Assembly: GCA_031383555.1 (NCBI GenBank) | Contig: JANMZR010000386.1 | Coordinates: 1 to 18,252 of the forward strand | Direction: 5' to 3' | Length of the DNA stretch: 18,252 nucleotides | DNA from: JANMZR01 sp031383555 | GTDB taxonomy: Bacteria > Bacteroidota > Bacteroidia > Cytophagales > Spirosomataceae | In this document: piece after piece, positions 1-7,221 of the stretch | Layout of the letters: every line of letters starts with the position of its first letter | How positions within the stretch are numbered: position 1 is the first letter of the stretch | The notes under the pieces: model-generated | Databases searched by the model: none | The model's input: only the letters and a program-made list of their open reading frames with translations | What the model was told of the DNA's origin: nothing | Made by a program: the position numbers and the translations under genes

Positions 1-21
1 AATATTTTTTCGATAAATAAA

Positions 22-372
22 ATGGCAATTATAATAACAGACGAATGTATTAACTGTGGGGCATGCGAACCTGAGTGCCCAAATACAGCAATTTATGAAG
101 GTGGTATTGAGTGGACATGGTCGGGTGGCACTAAATTAGTAGATGTAGAAATGGGCGACGGTACAGTGATTTCTGGAAAAGCATTACAAAAACCTGTTTC
201 AGATGAGCTTTATTTTATAGTTCCTGATAAATGTACTGAATGTCATGGATTCCACGAAGAGCCCCAGTGCGCAGCTGTTTGTCCAGTTGACTGTTGCGTG
301 CCAGACCCTGATCATGTTGAAGATGATGAAACGCTGTTTGCAAAAAAAGCTTGGCTACATGCCGAAGAGTAA
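22..372 (+). CDS. 2[4Fe-4S] ferredoxin, Alvin (Allochromatium) type
   Basis: A small cytoplasmic electron carrier of 116 residues with two [4Fe-4S] clusters. The first cluster motif is C9-x2-C12-x2-C15-x3-C19-P. The second is C71-x2-C74-x8-C83-x3-C87-P. The eight-residue gap between the second and third cysteines of the second motif is characteristic of Alvin-type ferredoxins, which have very low redox potentials. A roughly 50-residue insert separates the motifs, and the C-terminus is acidic (DPDHVEDDE). Extra cysteines C91 and C92 follow the second motif. The ATG start gives the canonical MAIIITDECINCGAC beginning, so the start is secure. The gene is closed by its own terminator, and its upstream context is cut off by the window edge. 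Its redox partner cannot be deduced from here. Family assignment is secure; physiological role is unknown. Confidence 0.95.
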   Translation: MAIIITDECINCGACEPECPNTAIYEGGIEWTWSGGTKLVDVEMGDGTVISGKALQKPVSDELYFIVPDKCTECHGFHEEPQCAAVCPVDCCVPDPDHVEDDETLFAKKAWLHAEE

Positions 373-406
373 TATTTGAATAATACAATATTTGTATACA
401 TTTTTT

Positions 407-440
407 AAGCCTGATTGAAAACCTCAATCAGGCTTTTTAT
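407..440 (+). terminator. Rho-independent terminator after ferredoxin
   Basis: A perfect 12-bp stem (407-418 with 424-435, core GCCTGATTG/CAATCAGGC) closes a 5-nt loop and runs into a T-rich tail. A T-run also precedes the stem on the other side (401-406), so it could work in both directions. It lies 35 bp after the ferredoxin stop codon. Confidence 0.9.
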
Positions 441-609
441 TTGCCTTTAATATTGTACTATTTTTATCTATTTATTTGTGTATAATCAAATATTAGGTTT
501 ATTATTAAAGTATTCTATGCAAATAATTGTATAATTTTAATATTTAAGGTTAAAAAAGAAAGTATTTTCATAAAAATTGTATTTTTTTACGATTTTTAAG
601 TTTAAATAT

Positions 610-640
610 TTTGTGGTTTAAAAATGTATTCTAATATTTG
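610..640 (+). promoter_or_regulatory. Candidate Bacteroidota promoter for the porin-amt unit
   Basis: TTTG at 610-613 is followed after 19 nt by AATATTTG at 633-640. This is one mismatch from the Bacteroidota -7 consensus TAnnTTTG, with the expected -33/-7 spacing. Transcription would start near 645-647, about 45 nt before the porin ATG. The rest of the gene-free stretch 441-692 is AT-rich, and I see no other structure in it. Confidence 0.4.
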
Positions 641-692
641 TATCGAATTCAAATTTAAAAGTTAATAATTTACACAATAACAAAATTATATT

Positions 693-1820
693 ATGAGAAA
701 ATCAATTTTACTAATACTTTCTTCTGTTTTGGTCTATTCAAGTTTTTCACAAGATGCTGCCGAGCCAAAAAGTAAGTTTGCCTTTTCAGGATACTTAGAT
801 TCGTACTATTTTGCAAATTTAAATAACCCAGCTTCTCGCAACAATTTAGGAGCATCTGGAACAGCAAGAGCATTCGATCAAATATCGGGTTCATTTGGAA
901 TAGGCTTAGTACAAACTAAAGTAACTTATACTTCAGGCAAAACAGATGCAGTAGTTGATTTAACGTTTGGACCCAACGCAGACCTAGGCCAATATGGTAA
1001 TGTAATTGGCCCATTAGGAAGAGGTTCTTCAGCATTAGCAATCAAACAAGCTTATTTTAATTGGAAACCAAATGATAAATTGACATTGACGGCAGGTCAA
1101 TTTGGAACGCATATCGGTTATGAAGTAATTGATGCCCCAATAAATTACAACTATTCATTGTCAAATCTTTTCAACAATGGTCCATTTTATCATATTGGCG
1201 TAAAAGCAAACGTAGCACTTTCAGCGAAAGCATCATTTATGGTTGGCTTGGTCAATAATGTAGATGCACTTTATGATAACAATCGTGCAAAAGCATTAAT
1301 TGGACAGGTATATTTTGCACCTGTAGCAGGATGGAATGTGTATGTAAACGGAATCACCTCAAATGAGGCTGCTGCCGATGTTGATGGAAGTAATATTGAA
1401 GGTGCTTCTTATTCTTTATTAGACTTAACCACTTCATATCAAATGAAAAAGCTTTTGGTGGGCTTAAATGCGGCTGTTGGCTCTCAGGATGTTGATGGCA
1501 AATCTGGCAAAAAAGGATGGTCTGGTTTGGCTCTTTATACAAATTATGCTGTTTCTGACAAATTTAGTTTGGGAGCTCGCTACGAAACATTTGACAATTC
1601 GGAGGCCATAAGAGGCTTAATTGACAAAGATGGCAATGGTATCATAATGAACTCATTTACCATTACTACTACATTCACTTGTGGAGATGGAAACTTACTC
1701 CTTAAGCCTGAATTTAGAGTAGACACTGCCGATAAAAACTTTTTTAACGGCGAAAAAGCTGATATTTTCGACAAAAAATCACAGTCCACACTTGGCATGG
1801 CTATGATTTATAAATTTTAA
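693..1820 (+). CDS. Outer-membrane porin, BBP2 (OmpL-like) family
   Basis: A 375-residue outer-membrane beta-barrel protein. An N-terminal signal peptide (MRKSILLILSSVLVYSSFS, followed by Q-D) is typical of Bacteroidota export signals. The mature part shows alternating amphipathic strands, such as FSGYLDSYYFANLN near residues 30-43 and repeated short turns rich in N, D and G. It ends in an aromatic residue (YKF), the usual barrel end signal. The overall pattern fits the putative beta-barrel porin-2 family, often found beside amt genes in this phylum. It lies 90 bp upstream of amt on the same strand, with no terminator or clear promoter between them. I infer cotranscription and a role in admitting ammonium or another small nitrogen compound across the outer membrane. 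Substrate specificity is not shown by the sequence. Confidence 0.8.
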   Translation: MRKSILLILSSVLVYSSFSQDAAEPKSKFAFSGYLDSYYFANLNNPASRNNLGASGTARAFDQISGSFGIGLVQTKVTYTSGKTDAVVDLTFGPNADLGQYGNVIGPLGRGSSALAIKQAYFNWKPNDKLTLTAGQFGTHIGYEVIDAPINYNYSLSNLFNNGPFYHIGVKANVALSAKASFMVGLVNNVDALYDNNRAKALIGQVYFAPVAGWNVYVNGITSNEAAADVDGSNIEGASYSLLDLTTSYQMKKLLVGLNAAVGSQDVDGKSGKKGWSGLALYTNYAVSDKFSLGARYETFDNSEAIRGLIDKDGNGIIMNSFTITTTFTCGDGNLLLKPEFRVDTADKNFFNGEKADIFDKKSQSTLGMAMIYKF

Positions 1821-1910
1821 AACTAAAAATTAGAAAAAAGAAATTAAAAATTTTCAACTAAAACAATTTATCCTAAAACACATTAATTCACATAATAAAT
1901 CCAAAAAAAA

Positions 1911-3272
1911 ATGACACAGCAAAAACCCACTTGGCTACCTATTCTAATTTTATTATTGGTAGCAACATTAGCCGCATTTCTATTTCCATCGGTTCCGTCT
2001 ACAGTAGTAGCAGCTGGTGTTGATAAAATAAATTCTGGTGACACAGCATTCATGCTTGTTGCAGCTGCTCTTGTACTTTTAATGACGCCAGGCCTAGCCT
2101 ACTTTTACGGCGGAATGGTAAATCGTAAAAACGTAATTTCGACCATGTTACAATCATTTATTGCCATGGGCGTAATCACTGTAATTTGGATTATTTTTGG
2201 ATTCAGTCTTGCCTTTGGCGACTCAATCGGTGGTGTTATTGGTAATCCAATGACATTCTTTATGTTTAAAGGCGTGCTTGACGGCAGTCCTTGGTCATTA
2301 GCGCCAACAATTCCTTTAGCGCTCTTCGCATTTTTTCAATTAAAGTTTGCAGTAATTACTCCTGCTCTTATTACAGGATCATTTGCTGAGCGAATTAACT
2401 TTCGTGCTTTCGTATTATTCATGGTATTGTTTTGTGTATTTGTATATTCACCAATTGCACATTGGACATGGCATCCTTCAGGCTGGTTATTTGGCCGTGG
2501 AGTATTAGATTTTGCAGGTGGAACCGTAGTACACATGAGTGCGGGTTGGGCTGCGTTGGCAGGAGCTTTGTATTTGAAAAGACGTAAATCACACATAGAA
2601 GCCAATATTTTACCTCCTGCAAACATTCCTTATGTGTTGTTAGGAACAGGATTACTTTGGTTTGGTTGGTTTGGTTTTAATGCTGGTTCAGCTGTAAGTG
2701 CAGGCACATTGGCAGTTTCAGCATTCGGCACTACTCACGTTTCAGCTGCATCAGCGGGTATAGCTTGGGTTTTATTTGATGTAACTCGAGGTAAAAAGGT
2801 ATCTGCGCTAGGTTTTTGTATAGGTGCAGTAGTAGGTTTAGTTGCTATTACTCCTGCAGCTGGTTTTGTTACGATTCCTGTTTCTATTTTTATTGGAACG
2901 GTTTCCGCTATCATTTCGAATATTGCAGCACATTGGAGAGCATCTTCAAAAATAGATGATACCTTAGACGTGTTTCCTTGCCATGGAGTTGGTGGTATGG
3001 TAGGCTTAATAATGACTGGAATTTTTGCAAATGGCGCTGTGAATGCCGTAGTAACCATGGAAGGTGCTAAAGGAAACGGTTTGGCATATGGCGAAACTGG
3101 GCTATTTATTGAGCATATGATTGCCCTTGTAGTAGTTTCAGCATTTGCATTCGGTATGTCTTATTTATTGTTATTTATATCTGACAAAATAATTCCTTTA
3201 CGTGTAAACGAAGAAGAAGAAAGAATGGGATTAGACGTATCTCAACACGATGAATTTCTAGTAGAAGCATAA
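1911..3272 (+). CDS. amtB: Ammonium transporter (Amt/MEP/Rh family)
   Basis: Inner-membrane ammonium channel/transporter, 453 residues, which is normal family length. It has about eleven to twelve hydrophobic helices; the first may act as a signal or extra helix. The family signature DFAGGTVVHMSAG gives D200 (ammonium-recruiting aspartate) and H208, the first pore histidine. The second pore histidine is H358 in FPCHGVGGMVG. Other conserved blocks are GLAYFYGGMV, ITGSFAERINF and LLWFGWFGFNAGSA. The cytoplasmic tail keeps the conserved EEEERMGLDVSQHDE region that PII proteins contact in other species. No PII gene follows it here: the gene is ended by a hairpin and a terminator. The ATG at 1911 is preceded by an A-run instead of a Shine-Dalgarno sequence. 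It probably forms one transcript with the porin and supplies the glutamine synthetases encoded 7 kb downstream. Confidence 0.95.
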   Translation: MTQQKPTWLPILILLLVATLAAFLFPSVPSTVVAAGVDKINSGDTAFMLVAAALVLLMTPGLAYFYGGMVNRKNVISTMLQSFIAMGVITVIWIIFGFSLAFGDSIGGVIGNPMTFFMFKGVLDGSPWSLAPTIPLALFAFFQLKFAVITPALITGSFAERINFRAFVLFMVLFCVFVYSPIAHWTWHPSGWLFGRGVLDFAGGTVVHMSAGWAALAGALYLKRRKSHIEANILPPANIPYVLLGTGLLWFGWFGFNAGSAVSAGTLAVSAFGTTHVSAASAGIAWVLFDVTRGKKVSALGFCIGAVVGLVAITPAAGFVTIPVSIFIGTVSAIISNIAAHWRASSKIDDTLDVFPCHGVGGMVGLIMTGIFANGAVNAVVTMEGAKGNGLAYGETGLFIEHMIALVVVSAFAFGMSYLLLFISDKIIPLRVNEEEERMGLDVSQHDEFLVEA

Positions 3273-3288
3273 AATATTAATGTGGTAT

Positions 3289-3310
3289 ATAAATCCTGAA
3301 AGGGATTTAT
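3289..3310 (+). other. GNRA-capped hairpin in the amt 3' UTR
   Basis: ATAAATCC (3289-3296) pairs with GGATTTAT (3303-3310). A T-G wobble closes a GAAA tetraloop at 3298-3301. It sits 16 bp after the amt stop and 8 bp before the terminator stem. It has no T-tract of its own, so it is probably an mRNA 3'-end structural or stability element. Confidence 0.5.
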
Positions 3311-3318
3311 TAGGAATC

Positions 3319-3353
3319 AAAAACGGCTACTCTTTTGGGGTAGCCGTTTTTTT
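3319..3353 (+). terminator. Rho-independent terminator of amt
   Basis: A perfect 12-bp stem (3319-3330 with 3340-3351, core ACGGCTAC/GTAGCCGT) has a 9-nt loop and ends in a run of seven T. It is A-rich on the left arm and may also act on the opposite strand. Confidence 0.9.
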
Positions 3354-3403
3354 AATTAATGTACATTCAAATTTATTTGAATATTTTATAAAAACAATAA
3401 TCA

Positions 3404-3530
3404 GGGCGTGCCCACGGCTAGGCCAGTGGTCAGGCTGTCCACTCCCGCTTTTTTTCTCATTTGGGCCTTCGACTACGCTCAGCCACCAATTAAGAAAAAA
3501 GAGCTCCGTTTCCATCCTTCACGCACGAGC
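3404..3530 (-). repeat. Interspersed GC-rich Bacteroidota-type repeat, copy 1
   Basis: An island much richer in GC than its surroundings. Read on the minus strand it contains GATGGAAACGGAGCTC, a T-run, GGTGGCTGAGCG, then AGCGGGA, GCCTGACCACTGGC, and ends in GGGCACGCCC. The internal block AGTGG...CCACT (3425-3429 with 3439-3443) can form a small stem. The same order of blocks recurs in diverged form at 10256-10353 on the other strand. From memory, similar sequences are widely interspersed in Bacteroidota genomes, but I cannot name the family. It fills the gene-poor stretch between the amt terminator and the next promoter. No credible coding sequence is seen. Confidence 0.6.
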
Positions 3531-3570
3531 ATTTGAAAATAAGAGCATTTTCCCTCAATTGTATTTTCTC

Positions 3571-3604
3571 TGACATTTCAATATGTCAATCCATCCTAAT
3601 TTTG
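3571..3604 (+). promoter_or_regulatory. Promoter with overlapping palindromic operator candidate
   Basis: An exact TAnnTTTG -7 element (TAATTTTG) lies at 3597-3604. The region just upstream, where a -33 element would lie, is occupied by a perfect inverted repeat TGACAT-6 nt-ATGTCA (3571-3588). The arms are centred about 17 nt before the -7 box, a position suited to repression or displacement. The -33 sequence itself is weak (TTTC at 3576-3579), consistent with a regulated promoter. It would drive the outer-membrane barrel, membrane protein and msrA genes. Confidence 0.45.
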
Positions 3605-3659
3605 CAAAAGAAATTAGAATTAAAAGAAAGCATAGGGCTTTAATTTGAACAAACAATCG

Positions 3660-4265
3660 ATGAGAAAAGCACTTATTATAATCTTTATTTTTAGCCAATA
3701 TTTAGTCGTTTCTCAGGATAGCACTCGTATTTCTTTAACCAGTTCTGTTGGGATTTTATTGCCAATTTCAGGATTTGGAAAGGCCTACAAAAAATCGTTG
3801 GCATTGAATTCTGGCATCGAGTACAGTCTAAAGAATAATTATTTTGCTCAGTTTACCTTAGATTTCAACGCTGTAAAATATAACCAACAGATAAAAGATC
3901 AAAATTCAAACTTTTTATTTCAAAATACTAATAGTACAATACTATTAGTAGGCTTTAATTTTGGCAAAAGTATTCCGGTTTTAAACTCTAAAACCTTTCA
4001 AATTTCACCATATATTGGAGGGGGCTATGCTAACTTTGGTGAGCCAAGGCTTTTCTTCAATAATGGAAAAGGCATTATTACTCAGCAAGTAGTAAATAAT
4101 AGTGGCTTATTTACACGTATGGGTACAAGGATTATGTATAATACTAAGTCAAAATTTTTACAAACAATTTATCTTGATTTATCGTATTGGTCTGCAAATA
4201 ATAAAGTGCAAGAAAATAAGCCAAAAGCTGTCTCAATTTTTATTGGTACTCGATTTAGCTTTTGA
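3660..4265 (+). CDS. Small outer-membrane beta-barrel protein
   Basis: A 201-residue exported protein. The ATG at 3660 is preferred over an in-frame TTG at 3645 because it begins directly with a signal peptide (MRKALIIIFIFSQYLVVSQ). The mature region carries alternating hydrophobic/polar strands and tyrosine/asparagine-rich turns (NSGIEYSLKNNYFAQFTLDFN, ISPYIGGGYANFG). It ends in GTRFSF with a terminal phenylalanine, as outer-membrane barrels do. Length and layout suggest an eight-stranded barrel, broadly of the PorT/OmpW-like type, but I do not recognise a named family. It is first in a close + strand run: 38 bp separate it from the membrane protein gene and another 38 bp separate that gene from msrA. 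The function is unknown. Confidence 0.7.
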   Translation: MRKALIIIFIFSQYLVVSQDSTRISLTSSVGILLPISGFGKAYKKSLALNSGIEYSLKNNYFAQFTLDFNAVKYNQQIKDQNSNFLFQNTNSTILLVGFNFGKSIPVLNSKTFQISPYIGGGYANFGEPRLFFNNGKGIITQQVVNNSGLFTRMGTRIMYNTKSKFLQTIYLDLSYWSANNKVQENKPKAVSIFIGTRFSF

Positions 4266-4303
4266 ATTTTTCACAATTAATTTATTTATTATTGAATGTA
4301 AAA

Positions 4304-4885
4304 ATGACAAACTCAATATCACCATTCGAATATGTGTCAATTCTTATTTCCATAATATTGGGCTTAGGAATTACACAAATTTTATCTTCCTTTTCTGAAT
4401 TATTGTATAATTACAAACTTGTAAAATTTTATTGGCCTCAAACCATTTGGCTTGTTTTTATTCTCTTTTTACATGTTCAGGATTGGTTTGTTACTTATAA
4501 ATTAAAAGATAAAATGGCTTGGAGTTTACCAGAATTAGTATTTGTTTTACTATATCCAATTACAATATTTACAGCAGCAAAAATGTTGTTTCCAACAAAT
4601 AAGCAAGAAGAGCAATATGATATGCAAAAATATTATTTTGATCAATTTCAAATCATTTTTTCACTAATCGCTTTAAGTATTCTCCTTTCAATTTTGTTTA
4701 ACATTTTCTTTTTGAGTGGTACTATTTTAGAGCAAGTTCCGCTAATACTATTTTTAGGAATAATTGTAACCATATCCTTAAAGAAATATAATAATGAATT
4801 AATACATAAAATATTGGCCTTAAGTATATTAGCATCGTCAATTTTTTCGGTTTTTCTGGAGCAAAATGTTTGGATAATTAAGTGA
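4304..4885 (+). CDS. Conserved membrane protein of unknown function
   Basis: A 193-residue integral membrane protein with about six hydrophobic helices. The start is taken at the ATG at 4304. A longer reading from a TTG at 4262 would overlap the upstream stop and add an implausible extension. The N-terminus SPFEYVSILISIILGLGITQIL resembles a recurring unnamed bacterial membrane family (YVSxLISIxLGLGITQ), recognised from memory only. A conserved-looking polar segment (QDWFVTYKLKDKMAW, about residues 58-72) sits between helices 2 and 3. No catalytic or transporter motif is visible. It is sandwiched between an outer-membrane barrel gene and msrA with 38-bp gaps, so cotranscription is likely. A joint envelope or redox-stress role is conjecture. 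Confidence 0.65.
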   Translation: MTNSISPFEYVSILISIILGLGITQILSSFSELLYNYKLVKFYWPQTIWLVFILFLHVQDWFVTYKLKDKMAWSLPELVFVLLYPITIFTAAKMLFPTNKQEEQYDMQKYYFDQFQIIFSLIALSILLSILFNIFFLSGTILEQVPLILFLGIIVTISLKKYNNELIHKILALSILASSIFSVFLEQNVWIIK

Positions 4886-4923
4886 TTTTGAACTTTGAAA
4901 TTTATAAATTTAAAAAAAATAAA

Positions 4924-5559
4924 ATGAAAAATTTAATTAATATTTTACTGATTATAATGCTATTTGGTGTAATTGAGGTATTTGCTCAAACCAAGCCAGT
5001 TTCTTTAAAGCCACCAAAAGGCAAATCAATTGCTGTTTTTGCTGAGGGTTGTTTTTGGTGCAGCGAACATATATTTGAAGCAATAGTTGGTGTTGATGAT
5101 GCAGTGTCTGGCTACTCGGGTGGAAAAACCAACCGGCCAACTTATGAAGAGGTTGGTCGTGAAGAAACTGGACATGCAGAAGCAGTTTTGATATACTATG
5201 ACCCTCAAAAAGTAAGCTATAAAGAATTGGTAAAAGTCTTTTTCTATTCACATGATCCAACAACACCAAATCAACAGGGCCCTGATAAAGGCTCTTCATA
5301 TCGTTCCATTGCTTTTTATCAAAATGATGAAGAAAAACTCATAATTGAAAAAGAAATCAGTGCTTTAAATCAATCTAAAAGGTTCAAAAATAAGGTGGTA
5401 ACTGAAGTTTTGTCTTTGAAAGTATTCTTTAAAGCCGAAAATTATCATCAAAACTATATAAACAGGCACCCCGAAGATTCTTATGTTAAAGGAGTTTCTA
5501 TACCACGGTTTGAATTGTTTAAAAAAGTTTATAAAGGAGAATTAAAAAAAGAAAAATAA
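4924..5559 (+). CDS. msrA: Exported peptide methionine sulfoxide reductase MsrA
   Basis: Reduces the S-diastereomer of methionine sulfoxide in proteins. The 211-residue product begins with a signal peptide (MKNLINILLIIMLFGVIEVFA-Q), so it should act in the periplasm or be membrane-tethered. The catalytic motif GCFWC places the sulfenic-acid-forming Cys43 beside F44 and W45. Cys46 is the only other cysteine, so any resolving disulfide must use it or an external thiol. Further family blocks are SGYSGGKTNRPTYEEV, GHAEAVLIYYDP and a HDPTTPNQQGPDKGSSYRS segment. ENYHQNY near the C-terminus is also typical. The ATG at 4924 is chosen over a GTG at 4882, which would bury the signal peptide. It is the last gene of a three-gene run and converges on mtaB. 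Confidence 0.93.
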   Translation: MKNLINILLIIMLFGVIEVFAQTKPVSLKPPKGKSIAVFAEGCFWCSEHIFEAIVGVDDAVSGYSGGKTNRPTYEEVGREETGHAEAVLIYYDPQKVSYKELVKVFFYSHDPTTPNQQGPDKGSSYRSIAFYQNDEEKLIIEKEISALNQSKRFKNKVVTEVLSLKVFFKAENYHQNYINRHPEDSYVKGVSIPRFELFKKVYKGELKKEK

Positions 5560-5581
5560 TGAATAAATTTCTGCCTTCTTC

Positions 5582-5698
5582 TGTGTCCTCACAAACGATA
5601 AACCGAGAGATAGAGTAAATGAAAAGTTGGAAAAAAATAGTAAATGTTTGTGAGGACACAAACATTGGCGATGAAGCATGTTTATAAAGTCCAACTTT
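5582..5698. repeat. Two interleaved inverted repeats in a convergent gap
   Basis: Arm A TGTGTCCTCACAAAC (5582-5596) is perfectly complementary to A' (5646-5660), 15 bp. Arm B AAAGTTGGA (5623-5631) is perfectly complementary to B' TCCAACTTT (5690-5698), 9 bp. The order A-B-A'-B' cannot form as nested hairpins; as RNA it has pseudoknot topology. AAACAT/ATGTTT (5660-5665 with 5678-5683) adds a further short pairing. The gap lies between the 3' ends of msrA and mtaB and has no T-tract after either arm, so it is not an ordinary terminator. A non-coding RNA, a palindromic mobile remnant or a bidirectional mRNA end are all possible. Confidence 0.6.
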
Positions 5699-5713
5699 CC
5701 TAAAATGAATTTA

Positions 5714-7075
5714 TCAATGAATCACATACTCCCCAGCCACCTCCAAAATTTCAACCAAGTTATTATTATTGATTTCGTTTAGTACAATTCGCCTCGTTTC
5801 ATTAATCAAAAGTGGGTCATATTTGGCCACTACACGTACATAATTTTCAGTGAAGCCTTCCATAGTTCCGCTTTCGCTATCATTCTCAAAAAGTACAGTA
5901 AATTGCTTTCCAATTTGAGATTCATAAAATGCTCTACGCTTTTTTTCAGAAAGAATGTGCATCATTTTTGAGCGCTCGGCTCGCTTGTTTTGAGGTACAA
6001 TTGGACGAATATTTAATGCTTCAGTATTTTCTCTTTCCGAATAAGTAAATACATGCAAATAGCTGATATTAAGCTCGTTAAGATAATTGTATGTTTCCAA
6101 AAACAGTTCATCAGTTTCACCTGGATGCCCGACAATTACATCCACCCCAATACAACAGCCCGGCATAATTTCCTTTATTTTATTTACTCTTTCAGTGTAT
6201 AATTCCTGTCGATAGCGGCGCTTCATCAAGGCCAATATTTTATTAGAACCTGACTGTAAAGGGATATGAAAATGTGGTACAAATTTTTTAGAATTGGCCA
6301 CAAATTCAATGATTGCGTCTGTCAACAAATTGGGCTCAATGGATGAAATTCGGAATCTTTCTATGCCTTCAACATTATCTAATTCTTGAATTAATTGTAG
6401 AAAATTATTCTTTCTTTCACCACCTCGAAGTCCAAAATCACCGATATTCACACCTGTCAACACAATTTCTTTTACGCCAGATGTGACAATTTCATTAGCA
6501 GCATGTACAATATTTTCAATACTATCTGAGCGACTTTTACCACGTGCAAGCGGTATTGTGCAATAGGTGCACGGGTAGTCACAGCCATCTTGCACTTTAA
6601 GGAAAGTACGAGTCCGGTCACTTAGCGAATACGAAGTATGGTATTCGATTGCTTCTTCAATACTTCTGTTGAATACTTTGGCTGTTTTTTGACTTGGCTC
6701 TTTCACAAATCCATCCAACAAGTCAATTAATTGAAACTTTTCAGCAGCTCCCAATACGGCATCAACACCAGGTATTTCTGATATTTCTTTGGGTTTCAAT
6801 TGAGCATAACATCCAATAATAGCCACATAGCCATCAGGATTGATTTTTTGCGCCTCTTTTACAATTTTCTTACATTTTTTGTCAGCATTTTCAGTAACCG
6901 AACAAGTATTGATGATGAAAATATCTGGGGTATTGTTGAAATCAACTTTTTGATAACCTTTTTGCTCAAACATTCTAGAAATAGAAGAAGTTTCAGAATA
7001 ATTGAGTTTGCAACCCAATGTATAAAAGGCTACTTTTCGGGTAGGTAATTGTATATTTTGTTCTAAATCAATCAT
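5714..7075 (-). CDS. mtaB: tRNA (t6A37) methylthiotransferase MtaB
   Basis: A radical SAM enzyme converting N6-threonylcarbamoyladenosine-37 in tRNA to its 2-methylthio derivative. The 453-residue product has the three-part layout of the family. The N-terminal MTTase domain has cluster cysteines C22 (TLGCKLN), C58 (NTCSVTENAD) and C89 (GCYAQ). The radical SAM core has C165-x3-C169-x2-C172 in QDGCDYPCTYCTIP, and LTGVNIGDFG and FHIPLQSGS are also present. The C-terminal TRAM-like region (about residues 385-445) binds tRNA. The wording TLGCKLNYSET and CTIPLARGKSRS fits the MtaB/e-MtaB branch better than MiaB or RimO. The ATG start is supported by the alignment of the first cysteine. It is convergent with msrA. 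Upstream lies a repeat element, then the LtaS-like gene on the same strand. Confidence 0.93.
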   Translation of the reverse strand: MIDLEQNIQLPTRKVAFYTLGCKLNYSETSSISRMFEQKGYQKVDFNNTPDIFIINTCSVTENADKKCKKIVKEAQKINPDGYVAIIGCYAQLKPKEISEIPGVDAVLGAAEKFQLIDLLDGFVKEPSQKTAKVFNRSIEEAIEYHTSYSLSDRTRTFLKVQDGCDYPCTYCTIPLARGKSRSDSIENIVHAANEIVTSGVKEIVLTGVNIGDFGLRGGERKNNFLQLIQELDNVEGIERFRISSIEPNLLTDAIIEFVANSKKFVPHFHIPLQSGSNKILALMKRRYRQELYTERVNKIKEIMPGCCIGVDVIVGHPGETDELFLETYNYLNELNISYLHVFTYSERENTEALNIRPIVPQNKRAERSKMMHILSEKKRRAFYESQIGKQFTVLFENDSESGTMEGFTENYVRVVAKYDPLLINETRRIVLNEINNNNLVEILEVAGEYVIH

Positions 7076-7090
7076 TTTATATTGTTAAAA

Positions 7091-7165
7091 ACCCGTTCCG
7101 TCATGCGGCTATGCCAACATGCCACCTCGCAAAGTCTATGACTTCCCGAAGGAAGGAATTTGACC
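7091..7165 (-). repeat. Interspersed GC-rich repeat with UUCG hairpin
   Basis: Read on the minus strand, this GC-rich island holds CTTCC-TTCG-GGAAG (7155-7142), a 5-bp stem with a UUCG tetraloop. It then holds a small AGTC/GACT stem, GAGGTGGCATGTTGGC, CATGACGG and ACGGGTTTTT. Blocks like these are familiar to me from interspersed repeats of Bacteroidota genomes; I cannot name the family. It lies between the 3' end of the LtaS-like gene and the start of mtaB, so it would form part of the mtaB leader or the upstream 3' UTR. The final T-run may help end transcription. Confidence 0.5.
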
Positions 7166-7221
7166 CACGAATTTTAATATATTTTGAAGATATGGTCGGA
7201 TCAATTAATTACAAAGTTAAT

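Noticed and set aside
2336..3058. Several minus strand open frames inside amt
   Set aside because: They are antisense to a well-conserved transporter, and no motif or start context supports them.
3280..3573. 97-codon + strand open frame across the amt 3' region
   Set aside because: It runs through a hairpin, the amt terminator and a repeat element, has no family resemblance, and starts right after the amt stop. It is a chance frame.
4262..4303. TTG-initiated N-terminal extension of the membrane protein, overlapping the barrel gene stop
   Set aside because: The ATG at 4304 gives the family-like N-terminus; the extension is low complexity.
4882..4923. GTG-initiated extension of msrA overlapping the preceding gene
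   Set aside because: It would place 14 lysine-rich residues before a clean signal peptide that starts at the ATG at 4924.
5582..5660. Simple bidirectional terminator for msrA and mtaB
   Set aside because: The 15-bp arms are 49 nt apart, and no T-tract follows on either strand.
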